Shown here one piece after another: positions 18,047 through 27,510 of a stretch of DNA of 64,000 nt. Source of the stretch: Candidatus Methanosphaera massiliense (GTDB taxonomy: Archaea; Methanobacteriota; Methanobacteria; Methanobacteriales; Methanobacteriaceae); the NCBI RefSeq assembly GCF_028890305.1, contig NZ_JARBXM010000001.1:1282501-1346500 (forward strand). The letters are read 5' to 3'. Within the stretch, counting starts at the first letter, position 1. Every line of letters starts with the position of its first letter. The notes beneath the pieces are model-generated. The model made no database searches, was not told where the DNA came from, and worked only from the letters and a program-made list of their open reading frames with translations. The position numbers were made by a program, and so were the translations under genes.

Positions 18047-18340
18047 CCATGTTTCAATAGTGTCTTCTATATCTATTTCCCCCCTTTCTTTAGAAAATTA
18101 TAGTTATTATTATATTTATTTTATTAATAATTTAATACTTGTATTTAATAACAATGTTAATAAAATTATATTAAAAAAAGATTAAAGGAATATTTATAAA
18201 ATATTAGTTTAAATAGATAACAATAATAAATTAAGAAGGAAAATAACTGGATAAAAGGAGTATTATTATACTTTAATTTAGTTTTTCATAATTTTAAAAA
18301 AAAGTAGTAATGGAGGTTATACCTATTTAATTATATCTTT

Positions 18341-19261
18341 TTAGGCATTTTCTGTCATTATGGGTACTACTTGTTTTTTACGGGATACTACGCCTTCAAG
18401 AAGTACAGTGTTATCTTCTAGTTTTACGTTGTATGCTTTTTCTACAAGTTTTGCTTCTTTACCTAATGCTATTACTTGAGAGTTACTGTTTATTATGTCA
18501 GTGATTAGAAGCATGAATATATCTAAATCTTGTTCTTTGATGATTTTATTCATTCCTTTTTCTAATTGGTCTTTCATTTGCATTACATCATCAATACTTG
18601 CAGTGTTAACTTGGTTTACTATGGATTTAATGTCTTTAAAGTCTATTTGTTTTGCATCTAATTGTAGTATTTCATCAATTGTAAATCCTGATAGGTCTGT
18701 TCCAGCTTTTAACATGTCTAGTCCATATTCTTCATAGTCTATTTCTGCTATTTTTGATAGTTGTTCTACAGCTTCTTTGTCTTCTTCTGTGGTAGTTGGT
18801 GATTTTAGTAGTAGTGTGTCTGATATTATTGCTGATAGCATTAATGATGCTATTTCTTTTGTTATTTCTATATTGTTTTCCTGGTATAGCTTGTATAATA
18901 TTGTTTCAGTACATCCTACTGGTTCTGTTCTAACATATAATGGATAGCTGGTGTTAAATGCGATTTTATGGTGGTCTATTATTTTCTGTATTTTCGCATT
19001 TTCTAGGTTATCCACTGATTCTTTTGGACTGTTATGGTCTACTAGTATAACATTTGCATTATCATCTATTTTTTCTAGTAGTTCTGGTGCTTCTAGGTCT
19101 AGGTAGTTTAGTACGTATTCTGTTTCCTTGTTTATATTTCCTAGTCTGTATGCTTTTGCTTCTGTATTTCCTAGTTGTTGTTCTAGGTTTGCCATTACTA
19201 TACTTGATGTTATTGTATCGGTGTCTGGACTTTTATGTCCGAATACATATGTTTTTTCCAT
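18341..19261 (-). CDS. ppaC: manganese-dependent inorganic pyrophosphatase
   Basis: 306 residues of the DHH phosphoesterase family, type II pyrophosphatase. Metal ligands are visible: H9, D13 and D15 in GHKSPDTDT, D75 in VDHN, and D96-H97-H98 (the DHH motif). The C-terminal substrate motif SRKKQVVP lies near residue 297. It hydrolyses pyrophosphate to phosphate in the cytosol and so pulls biosynthetic reactions forward. Length matches the family (about 305-310). Monocistronic. Confidence 0.95.
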   Translation of the reverse strand: MEKTYVFGHKSPDTDTITSSIVMANLEQQLGNTEAKAYRLGNINKETEYVLNYLDLEAPELLEKIDDNANVILVDHNSPKESVDNLENAKIQKIIDHHKIAFNTSYPLYVRTEPVGCTETILYKLYQENNIEITKEIASLMLSAIISDTLLLKSPTTTEEDKEAVEQLSKIAEIDYEEYGLDMLKAGTDLSGFTIDEILQLDAKQIDFKDIKSIVNQVNTASIDDVMQMKDQLEKGMNKIIKEQDLDIFMLLITDIINSNSQVIALGKEAKLVEKAYNVKLEDNTVLLEGVVSRKKQVVPIMTENA

Positions 19262-19435
19262 ATTTTTTAATCTCCATTAATAGATAATGATTTCTCATTT
19301 ATTATTTATATATTTCTTTTTTATTTTATTAGTCTTTTATCTTAATTTTAGTTAAGTATTTATGTTAGTTGGGTTAAATTATAATAAAAGTGGGTAAAGG
19401 ACATATGCAAAGAAAATTATGGAGGTTTTTTAGTT

Positions 19436-19765
19436 ATGAATAATGATACTAAGTTATTATTAGTGTTATTAGTTGTGGCTTTTGGTATAATTCTAATATT
19501 ATTTGGATCTTATTATTTAGATAATAACTCAGCTAATAATACAACTGTAGCTAATAATACAACGGATGATAATGTTACTATTGTTGGAAGTAGACAGATA
19601 GATAATAGTAGTAATACTTATGAAGTATTGTATTCTAATGGTTATGTTCGTAGATTTACTGATAACCAATTAGTAATGAGTTATTGGCAGGATAATTATA
19701 CACGTAATGATAGTTTTTCATTATATGTGAGTGATCAAAACACACTTAATAATTCAAATGGATAG
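19436..19765 (+). CDS. membrane-anchored small surface protein
   Basis: 109 residues. An N-terminal transmembrane anchor (residues about 7-27) is followed by an N/T-rich linker and a short extracellular part, YEVLYSNGYVRRFTDNQLVMSYWQDNYTRND. GGAGGTTTTTTAGTT precedes the ATG. The build, one anchor, an Asn/Thr linker and a small domain, is shared with proteins at 47680, 48619 and 60343. Function unknown. Confidence 0.7.
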   Translation: MNNDTKLLLVLLVVAFGIILILFGSYYLDNNSANNTTVANNTTDDNVTIVGSRQIDNSSNTYEVLYSNGYVRRFTDNQLVMSYWQDNYTRNDSFSLYVSDQNTLNNSNG

Positions 19766-19854
19766 AATACTTATACTTTTTACCACCATAATTAATTTTT
19801 TACTATTTTTTTTAGAGGTAAATCTAAATAATTACTTGTTACAGATGATTAACT

Positions 19855-20205
19855 ATGACAGATTATAGTATAGAATCATTAGGAATTACAGGAGAAATTA
19901 GATTTATAGATAATTATCTTGAATATTTTATTGGATACTTGAATAAGCATCAGATTGGATTATATAAAAATGAGTATGAAATAATACAGGATTCAATGAA
20001 ATTCTTTGAAGATTTACTGAATAATAGTAGTGATAATTTATCACAGAATGATTTAGAAGATATTCCTAAAACATTAAATATTATGTGGACAGCATTAACT
20101 AATCTAACTGAACTATACACATTAAATAATATACATGTTGCAATGGAGAAACCATCATCTATCATTGAATCAAAAGTAAATCCTTTAATAGAAAAAGATA
20201 ATTAA
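19855..20205 (+). CDS. hypothetical protein, 116 aa
   Basis: A soluble, mostly helical acidic protein with no recognised domain. It follows the membrane protein gene after 89 nt on the same strand and converges with the MATE gene. Function unknown. Confidence 0.6.
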   Translation: MTDYSIESLGITGEIRFIDNYLEYFIGYLNKHQIGLYKNEYEIIQDSMKFFEDLLNNSSDNLSQNDLEDIPKTLNIMWTALTNLTELYTLNNIHVAMEKPSSIIESKVNPLIEKDN

Positions 20206-20275
20206 TTTAAAATAGTTTTTAGAAAAGTGGTGGGTAGTAATTGTATATGAAATAATTCATATACCTTTTTTTATC

Positions 20276-21658
20276 TTATTTTGATTGAGTATAATTATGT
20301 TCTAGACGACTAATATAGAATCTTGAATATAGGAATGATATTATACCACCTAAAAGACCACCTGATACTACTCCAAGGTAGACTCCTTGTTCTCCCATTC
20401 CAAGCAATATACCCAGTATATAGGCAACAACTACTTCTAATAATAATGCTCTTATGAATGTTAATGTTAATGAGGTGAATCCTTTTCCTACTCCCTGGAA
20501 TAACATTGCTCCTAACATACCAAGACATACTCCATATATGAATATTATCATTAAACGTATTAGACTTGCTATTCTTGGTGCAAGGGATGCTGTTGAACCA
20601 TAAGCAAATATTATACTTATTTGTGGTGCAAATATATAGAATATCACTGCCATAATTGTAGAGATTAATAATCCTAATTTTAAAGTGTAATAGAATGAAT
20701 CATTTAATCTCTTGAAGTCATGTGCTCCATAGGATACTCCAATTACTGTTAGTAATGCTGTACCAAATCCTACTAATGGTATCATTGATAATTGTATTAA
20801 ACGCATTCCTGCTGTATATGTAGCTACTGCAACGTTTCCTGATACTATTACAAGGAAGTAATTTATACATATACCTAATACACTGAATATTAAATTTTCT
20901 GCTGTAGATGGTATTGCTACAGTTAATATGTTTTTATATATGTATCCGCTAGTATGATAGTTACTAAGGGTTAAATCGATGAAGGTATCTTTCTTTACAT
21001 GCATCCAGTATAATAATACCGCACAGCTAACTGTTGCTGATATAACTGTTGCCCAAGCTGCTCCTGCTATTCCCATACCTAGTATGTATATGAAAATCGG
21101 GTCTAATACTATATTTAGTATTGCTGTTATAGCCATAACATACATAGCACGTGTTACATCACCCTCTGACCTTAGGATTGCTGCTCCAACGTTACTGTAA
21201 ATAAATACTATCATAAACATAAATACTATGTTTCCATAATCTAGTGCTAATTGTGTTGAAGATCCAGCACCCATAATCTCTAGTAATGTTGGTAGTATTA
21301 TATACATCACTACTGATCCTAGTATACTAATTATTAATGTCAGTACTAGACTATGTAATGCCGCGTTATTTACTCCATCTTTGTCTTTAGCTCCAATATA
21401 TCTTGCTATAAGACTGTTTGCTCCTGCTCCTACTCCATTACCTAATCCTACTAGTATCATGAATAAAGGGGTGATAAATCCTATTGCTGCTAATGCATCT
21501 GATCCTAAACCTGCTACCCATATACTGTCTGCTAAGTTATATGCCATTACTAGAAACATACTGACCATCATTGGCCATGCTAATTTTTTTATTGCTTGTT
21601 TATAGTCTCCAGTTATTAGTTCTATATTACTATTGTTTCCTCTATCCTTTGAGTTCAT
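20276..21658 (-). CDS. MATE-family multidrug efflux transporter
   Basis: 460 residues, about 12 transmembrane helices. The MATE pattern is clear: ITGDYKQAIKKLAWPMM before helix 1, SIWVAGLGSDALAAIGF in helix 2, and GVGAGANSLIARYIGAKD. These proteins export cationic compounds using a Na+ or H+ gradient. I set the start at ATG 21658 because AAGGAGGAGAAT precedes it; an upstream in-frame ATG (21688) would overlap the MarR gene and lacks a ribosome site. It forms an operon with the MarR-type gene, 13 nt upstream, which probably controls it. Confidence 0.92.
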   Translation of the reverse strand: MNSKDRGNNSNIELITGDYKQAIKKLAWPMMVSMFLVMAYNLADSIWVAGLGSDALAAIGFITPLFMILVGLGNGVGAGANSLIARYIGAKDKDGVNNAALHSLVLTLIISILGSVVMYIILPTLLEIMGAGSSTQLALDYGNIVFMFMIVFIYSNVGAAILRSEGDVTRAMYVMAITAILNIVLDPIFIYILGMGIAGAAWATVISATVSCAVLLYWMHVKKDTFIDLTLSNYHTSGYIYKNILTVAIPSTAENLIFSVLGICINYFLVIVSGNVAVATYTAGMRLIQLSMIPLVGFGTALLTVIGVSYGAHDFKRLNDSFYYTLKLGLLISTIMAVIFYIFAPQISIIFAYGSTASLAPRIASLIRLMIIFIYGVCLGMLGAMLFQGVGKGFTSLTLTFIRALLLEVVVAYILGILLGMGEQGVYLGVVSGGLLGGIISFLYSRFYISRLEHNYTQSK

Positions 21659-21671
21659 ATTCTCCTCCTTT

Positions 21672-22121
21672 TTATTTTCCTTCATCATATTCTTTTGATA
21701 TTTCTATAATTTTTAGTAGATAATCTATCAGTTCTTCTCTTGAGATTGGGGAATGTTCCATGATAGCTTCTTCTCGTTCGCGTTCTTCTTTTTTTAGAAG
21801 GTTTGCTAATTCATTGCCTTTTTTGGTTATTCTTATTTTGTTTTGCCTGCGGTTTTCATCGTCCTCGATGCGTTCTATGTATTGGTGGTCTTCAAGTTTT
21901 CGTATATATCTTGTAAGTAATCCCCCATCCATATTTAGTATTTCTGAAATTTCTTTTTGGTAGACGTATTCCTTGTTTTTTAGTATTAAAAGTATCATAG
22001 CTTGTTTTATGTGTATTCCTGTGTTTTCTAATAGTTTATTGTATGCATTGTTTTGTAATTTGATGTATATGCTGAATAAGAATGTCATTGATAGATTTTC
22101 TTTTTTGAATGAATATTCCAT
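21672..22121 (-). CDS. MarR-family transcriptional regulator
   Basis: 149 residues from ATG 22121, behind GGGGGTTGACA; an in-frame TTG 6 nt upstream is an alternative. The winged-helix core is visible as KEISEILNMDGGLLTRYIRKLEDHQYIERIEDDENRRQNKIRITKKG (in part, residues about 60-110), with the wing basic as usual. It leads the operon with the MATE pump and probably represses it from TTGATAAAGTCAA sites at 22180 and 22235. Confidence 0.88.
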   Translation of the reverse strand: MEYSFKKENLSMTFLFSIYIKLQNNAYNKLLENTGIHIKQAMILLILKNKEYVYQKEISEILNMDGGLLTRYIRKLEDHQYIERIEDDENRRQNKIRITKKGNELANLLKKEEREREEAIMEHSPISREELIDYLLKIIEISKEYDEGK

Positions 22122-22179
22122 TGTCAACCCCCTTTCATTGTCAATTATTATTTATTGTAATTTTTGATATATATAATTA

Positions 22180-22247
22180 TTGATAAAGTCAAGAGTTTAC
22201 AGAGTAATAAAAATAAAGTTTATATATATAATCTTTGATAAAGTCAA
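22180..22247. promoter_or_regulatory. two TTGATAAAGTCAA operators between marR and the aldo/keto reductase gene
   Basis: TTGATAAAGTCAA occurs at 22180-22192 and again identically at 22235-22247, 55 bp apart. Each copy is an interrupted palindrome (TTGA / TCAA), suited to a MarR-type dimer. Related TTGTCAA boxes lie at the marR start (22121-22127 and 22138-22144). The sites lie between divergent genes, so the regulator may control both the efflux operon and the oxidoreductase at 22358. Confidence 0.6.
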
Positions 22248-22357
22248 TAATATACTTAGTATACAGAATTTATAAATACTAATAAAAATAAAATAAATTA
22301 CAATTAAGATATTTAAATATTTATGATTATTAATATGTAAAATAAGGAGTTAAAAAA

Positions 22358-23476
22358 ATGAGTAAAGACGTAATACTAGGATTTGGAGCAATGAGATTAC
22401 CTCTCACAGACAAAAATAATGATTCAAAAGTTAATGATGAAGAATTCTCAAAAATGATAGACTACTACATGAATCAAGGCTACAACTACTTTGACACATC
22501 ATACGCATACCACCAAGAAAAATCTGAAGAACACCTAAGAACACAACTAGTAGAAAGATACCCAAGAGAATCATTTAAAATAGCAGATAAAATGCCAACA
22601 TGGCTACTTACAGGACCAGAAGACAATGAAAGACTAGTAAACGTAATGCTAGAAAGATTAGGAATAACATACTTTGACGTGTTTTTAATACACAACATAA
22701 ACAGTGCTTTTCTACCACTAGCAGAAAAAGCAGAAACATTCCAATACATAGCAAAAATGAAAGAAGAAGGAACAGCAAAAAAAGTAGGAATAAGCTACCA
22801 TGATAAATCAGACTTACTAGAACAAATACTAGAAAAATATGGAGACATACTCGACGTTGTACAACTACAACTAAACTACCTAGACTGGGAAAGTAACCTT
22901 ACAGAAGCACGTAAAAACTATGAACTATGCGAAAAATATGGATTAGATGTAATAGTAATGGAACCAGTAAAAGGTGGAACACTAGCTAAATTACCTGACA
23001 ATATAGAACAAGAATTCAAAGAATACAACAATGAATACACATTACCACAATGGGCACTAAGATTTGCAGGAACACCAAAAAATGTTAAAATCGTATTAAG
23101 TGGAATGAATAACTTCCAACAAACAAAAGATAACTGTGAAGTATTCAAAGACTTCAAACCAATCAATGATGAAGAACATGAATTCCTACAAAAAATTGCT
23201 GATGAGATAAATAAATTAATACCAATACCATGTAGTTACTGTGGATACTGTAAAAAACAATGTCCCAAAGAAATACCAATACCAGACTACTTTGAATTAT
23301 ATAATAACCAATCACTATATAAATTAGAATCAATATCAGCAATATACGGTACAACATCAGCAGTAAATACACCCGCATCAGGATGTATTGAATGCGGAAA
23401 CTGTTTAGATATTTGTCCACAAAAAATTAACATACCAGAAGAACTTAAAAAAGTAGCAAAAGAATTCGGACAATAA
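22358..23476 (+). CDS. aldo/keto reductase with C-terminal ferredoxin domain
   Basis: 372 residues. VILGFGAMRLPLTD begins the aldo/keto barrel, NYFDTSYAYH holds the catalytic Asp/Tyr region, and VMEPVKGGTLAKLP is typical of the ferredoxin-fused group. The C-terminus has two cluster motifs, CSYCGYCKKQCP and CIECGNCLDICP. AAGGAGTTAAAAAA precedes the ATG. It is a paralogue of the 4927-6075 protein. Divergent from marR-MATE and sharing its repeated operator region, so it may detoxify compounds that the pump exports. Confidence 0.88.
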   Translation: MSKDVILGFGAMRLPLTDKNNDSKVNDEEFSKMIDYYMNQGYNYFDTSYAYHQEKSEEHLRTQLVERYPRESFKIADKMPTWLLTGPEDNERLVNVMLERLGITYFDVFLIHNINSAFLPLAEKAETFQYIAKMKEEGTAKKVGISYHDKSDLLEQILEKYGDILDVVQLQLNYLDWESNLTEARKNYELCEKYGLDVIVMEPVKGGTLAKLPDNIEQEFKEYNNEYTLPQWALRFAGTPKNVKIVLSGMNNFQQTKDNCEVFKDFKPINDEEHEFLQKIADEINKLIPIPCSYCGYCKKQCPKEIPIPDYFELYNNQSLYKLESISAIYGTTSAVNTPASGCIECGNCLDICPQKINIPEELKKVAKEFGQ

Positions 23477-23644
23477 AAGAAATCATTTCATAGTAGATAT
23501 AAAAATAATAATTATCTACTTATATCTCCACCCTTTTATAACAAAACTATTTCTAAACATTATTTAATTTATATAAAGAGTAAATTTACTAAATACTATG
23601 AAAAATAAAATAAATACTATCTACCAAAACAAGGGAATCATACA

Positions 23645-25309
23645 ATGAAATGGAAAACATACTTTGACGAAGAAAGAATAAAAAGAGGATACCAATACTA
23701 CCAGGAAGGAAAAGTATACAATACAATAATAACACCTAACACTATAACCACAAAAGTAGAAGGATCACACTCCCATACATATGAAGTAAAAATAACATTA
23801 AATAAGGATAAACAGATAGAATCAATGTACTGTACATGCCCATATGCTTATTCTATGGATTACTGTAAACACATGGTAGCAACACTATATAAGTATGAAG
23901 AAATAACAAAAAATAAAGATTCAAACATCACAAATAATATAAAAAATCCTCAACAACAATTTAAACAATTATTAGATAATACAAGTGAAATAGAATTAAA
24001 AGAATACATATACCAACGATATAAGGATGATGAAGATTTCATAAAAGATTATAATCTACAATTTAAGCCAGATACAACACGAGAAGACTACTATGAAGCA
24101 CTGAATTTATTAAACAATATCTTTAGTACAGATACAAGAAAATTATATAATGAAAATGCTTATTATGAGGAGTTACCATTAAACAAGTATCTCTATGATT
24201 TCTTAAATAATAATGTAAAAATTTTCTATGATAAATGTGAATTTGATTATCTTCAAAGATTAATTTATATAATCTATGAGAATATATCATTAAAAGATGA
24301 AATAACTCAATATATTGACGTGGATAATATATTAGACATGACTGACTACTACCTAGAAAAGGTCATAGAATCTGATAATGAAACTAAAGATGATGTATTT
24401 AATTATATACTTAATAATATACAATATGAATACAATAAGTATACATCAATACATTTAGCTCAAGTATGTATTAAGATGTATGATAAGAAAAGTTATCTTC
24501 AGAAATTAAGTGATATTATTTCCTTAAAAATAAAACAGTACGATGATAATATTCCTGTGGAATTATTAGCTCAACAATATGAAATATTAAAGAAAATAGG
24601 TACTCCAATTGTTAATATTGAGAAATACTTGGAAAAATTTAGGAATTATAATCTTATTAGACAATATTATATTGATTATGAAATTAATGAGAATAATTAT
24701 TATAAAGCTATAGAATTATTATGTGAAAAAAGACAATTAGGCAGTGAATTATCATTAGATGAGAATAAAAAACTATTACAATTATATGATAAAACAGAAG
24801 ATAATGTTAACTATAAAAAAGAGCTTAAAAATATTTTAAATAAGTACACTATTAATGATATAGCTTATGTTAATAGATTAAAAGAGACATGTACTCCTGA
24901 TGAATGGAAGAAAGAATATTCTACTCTTGTAAATAGTTATCAGCGTAGTCATAATTATGATTTTCTTAATGTGATTTATGTTAATGAGGAGAATTATGAT
25001 GCATTATATGAAAATCTTATTAATCATTTCTCGTTAGATTCTTTTGAGGAATATAAGAAGTATCTTGAAGATAGATACGGTATGGATATATTAATGCTGT
25101 ATAAAAACAGAATATTAGAAGAGGCCAAGGTTGCTAAACATAGAGGTGCATATAATTTAATAATCAGGTATATTAAGGCTATGCTTTCTTATAAGAATAG
25201 TAAGGATATTGTCACTGAATTAATTAATATATTAAAAAATAAGTATAAGAATAAGAATCTCTTAATCACTGAGTTAAGAGATATAGAACAGGAATATCAA
25301 CTAGATTAG
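23645..25309 (+). CDS. SWIM zinc-finger protein
   Basis: 554 residues. The SWIM motif CxCx(n)CxH is seen as C-T-C-P...YCKHMVA around residues 60-75, preceded by the usual GYQYYQEGKV and SHTYEVKI beta strands. The remaining about 450 residues are helical and rich in K, E, Y and N without other motifs, as in other SWIM proteins with long helical tails. SWIM domains bind DNA or proteins; the role here is unknown. The start carries GGGAATCATACA before ATG. Confidence 0.8.
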   Translation: MKWKTYFDEERIKRGYQYYQEGKVYNTIITPNTITTKVEGSHSHTYEVKITLNKDKQIESMYCTCPYAYSMDYCKHMVATLYKYEEITKNKDSNITNNIKNPQQQFKQLLDNTSEIELKEYIYQRYKDDEDFIKDYNLQFKPDTTREDYYEALNLLNNIFSTDTRKLYNENAYYEELPLNKYLYDFLNNNVKIFYDKCEFDYLQRLIYIIYENISLKDEITQYIDVDNILDMTDYYLEKVIESDNETKDDVFNYILNNIQYEYNKYTSIHLAQVCIKMYDKKSYLQKLSDIISLKIKQYDDNIPVELLAQQYEILKKIGTPIVNIEKYLEKFRNYNLIRQYYIDYEINENNYYKAIELLCEKRQLGSELSLDENKKLLQLYDKTEDNVNYKKELKNILNKYTINDIAYVNRLKETCTPDEWKKEYSTLVNSYQRSHNYDFLNVIYVNEENYDALYENLINHFSLDSFEEYKKYLEDRYGMDILMLYKNRILEEAKVAKHRGAYNLIIRYIKAMLSYKNSKDIVTELINILKNKYKNKNLLITELRDIEQEYQLD

Positions 25310-25346
25310 TTTATTTTTTCTTTTTTAAAATTAATAAAAAGGAAAT

Positions 25347-25757
25347 TTAACTCATGACATAATCTGTGAATTGTTTCCAGGGTTCTCTCTTCATGCTTTC
25401 CTGTAGATTAGTTTTATGATGGTCAAACACTTTTTGTCCTGTTTCTGTTATTTTATAAATTTTTATATTTTTCTTTTCATGTGTTCCATCATATTTTTTT
25501 ATTAATCCATCATGTTCCATGTCTTTGAGTATAGGGTATATTTTATTTGATCTGCTTTTATTTATTAATCCATCCTCAATTTGTGGCTGGAAGAATGTAT
25601 CTATTTCTTTCATTAATCCGTAACCATGTAAATCCTTGTTTTTTAATGTCCATAATATTAGTATTCTGAATAATCCATTGCTTAAATCTCTTAGGAATAT
25701 TTTTCTTTGTTTATTTACTATATTCTGGTAGTTGTCTCCTTTTATCTCATTATCCAT
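25347..25757 (-). CDS. PadR-family transcriptional regulator
   Basis: 136 residues. The winged helix reads FRILILWTLKNKDLHGYGLMKEI...SNKIYPILKDMEHDGLIKKYDG...YKITETGQKVF, the PadR pattern with the typical LHGY and YPIL phrases. The C-terminus is a short helix for dimerisation. It faces away from a glutamate-cysteine-ligase-like gene on the same strand. Effector and targets are unknown. Confidence 0.85.
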   Translation of the reverse strand: MDNEIKGDNYQNIVNKQRKIFLRDLSNGLFRILILWTLKNKDLHGYGLMKEIDTFFQPQIEDGLINKSRSNKIYPILKDMEHDGLIKKYDGTHEKKNIKIYKITETGQKVFDHHKTNLQESMKREPWKQFTDYVMS

Positions 25758-25977
25758 AATAAAAACCCTCTATATTAATAATTATATATATTTTTATATA
25801 TATATTCCTTTTTATATATTCCATTTTTAAAAATATAAACAATTTAAGGTATAGTATCAAATATCAAAAATAAAAGTTATAATACACAGAAAAATAAAAA
25901 AAAGATAGTCAAAGGAGGTTAATAACTAATCAATCGTTTAATAATCGAAAAATATTAAAATCGAGATTTAATAAATA

Positions 25978-27372
25978 TTAATCTAATTTACCGTATTCTT
26001 TAATGATTGAGTCTAAACTAATATTATTATCAAGTGCAGATAATAATCTTTTACCAGGATTTGTTCTATTTTTTATATTCTCATAAATCGGTTTAAGAAA
26101 TACCTCTTCACCATAGCCTCTTTCTTTAAGACCCTCACGTGATAAGTCAACAATCTTTTTACATAAATCATATAATTCATCCTCAGATATGAATTTAGGA
26201 AGGTCTTTTTTAATAAATAATTTTCTTAACTCACTTGATGAATACCCATGATTATAAAGATCAGAATTATCAAATAATTCATTTAATTCATTAACTTTAT
26301 GTTTTAATCCAATTTGAAATGCAGGAGAAGATATAGTATCCTTTATTGGCTGAGTACATACACTTCTATATTCTATAGTTCCACGGAAAGTGAGGTCTAT
26401 GAACTTAAATGATCTTACATAGTCAATATCATCTAATGATGGAGTAAATTCAATCGTTTTATACTCTCCATTATCATAATAGTCTCCAGTTATTTTATCT
26501 TTACTAAAATAATCATATAAATTCATTGAAGTAAAGTTAATATAATGGCCATCTCTAACTACACAATAAATATTTAATGTGGACAGGTAATTTATTAAAC
26601 TATTAATATCCTTTAATTTAAAGTCATACATTCCAATATTATGTGGATTTATTCCATGAGTACTATATTCCCAGAATATATCCCGATAACAGAGATAATC
26701 CGTATTTTCACCTAGAAATACGGAATTTGAAAATAGAATTGCTTTAATTGGTTCTAATTTTGTAGATATATTGATGGTATTAATTAATTCATCATATGGA
26801 ACATCTAATTGTATTTGTGAAGCACTTGAGAATAATCCGTATTCTGGGTAGTGATGGAAGTACATTGGGTTTTTATATTGGGGATATGTTTTTAAATGAT
26901 GGTAGAGCATTAAATATCTTTCATTAGGAATAGGTTCTTTAACATTGTATTTCCAATATGGATTGATACCCATTCCGACTAGTGTATGGTTGTTTTTTTC
27001 TAGTTCTTCCTTGATGAATTTGTAATATTTTCTGAAACGTTTATTAATAGTAAATAGGTCTTTTTCTTTTCCCATTGCAAATTCTATATTATTATAAGAG
27101 CAGTCAAAGCAGATTATATCATTGTTTGATTTGTTTTTTAAGGCATTGATGTTTCCTTCATAATCTGTTTCTTCTACGTCGAAATTGTTGAATTTATCTT
27201 TAAATATATTGGTTACTTTGTGAACAACATTAAAGTTCACGGGTTCTTTGTTTAAGTTAATGATTGGTATTTCTATTTCTATTCCTATGTATTCTTCCTT
27301 ATTGTTTTTGGTAGGCTTTATATATTTTTGGTAAATTCTATTTTTTATATCTTCTTCTGTAATGTTAACCAT
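25978..27372 (-). CDS. glutamate-cysteine ligase-like (GCS2 family) enzyme
   Basis: 464 residues. EYIGIEIEIPIIN near residue 26 matches the first ATP/metal-binding strand of GCS2-type carboxylate-amine ligases. SASQIQLDVPYDELI near residue 188 and FRGTIEYRSVCTQP near residue 350 match later conserved segments. Family members join glutamate to cysteine or another amine with ATP. Most methanogens do not make glutathione, so the true product may be another gamma-glutamyl compound. Start behind GAGGATATTA. Monocistronic. Confidence 0.65.
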   Translation of the reverse strand: MVNITEEDIKNRIYQKYIKPTKNNKEEYIGIEIEIPIINLNKEPVNFNVVHKVTNIFKDKFNNFDVEETDYEGNINALKNKSNNDIICFDCSYNNIEFAMGKEKDLFTINKRFRKYYKFIKEELEKNNHTLVGMGINPYWKYNVKEPIPNERYLMLYHHLKTYPQYKNPMYFHHYPEYGLFSSASQIQLDVPYDELINTINISTKLEPIKAILFSNSVFLGENTDYLCYRDIFWEYSTHGINPHNIGMYDFKLKDINSLINYLSTLNIYCVVRDGHYINFTSMNLYDYFSKDKITGDYYDNGEYKTIEFTPSLDDIDYVRSFKFIDLTFRGTIEYRSVCTQPIKDTISSPAFQIGLKHKVNELNELFDNSDLYNHGYSSSELRKLFIKKDLPKFISEDELYDLCKKIVDLSREGLKERGYGEEVFLKPIYENIKNRTNPGKRLLSALDNNISLDSIIKEYGKLD

Positions 27373-27510
27373 TAATATCCTCTTTATATTTTTTATGTGG
27401 TGTGCTATAAAATTATTATAACTATTGTTATATTTTTAATGTTATATAAAATTAGTTATCATATATAAAATAAAATAATAAAAAAAATAAAATAAAAAAA
27501 GTAAGATAAT

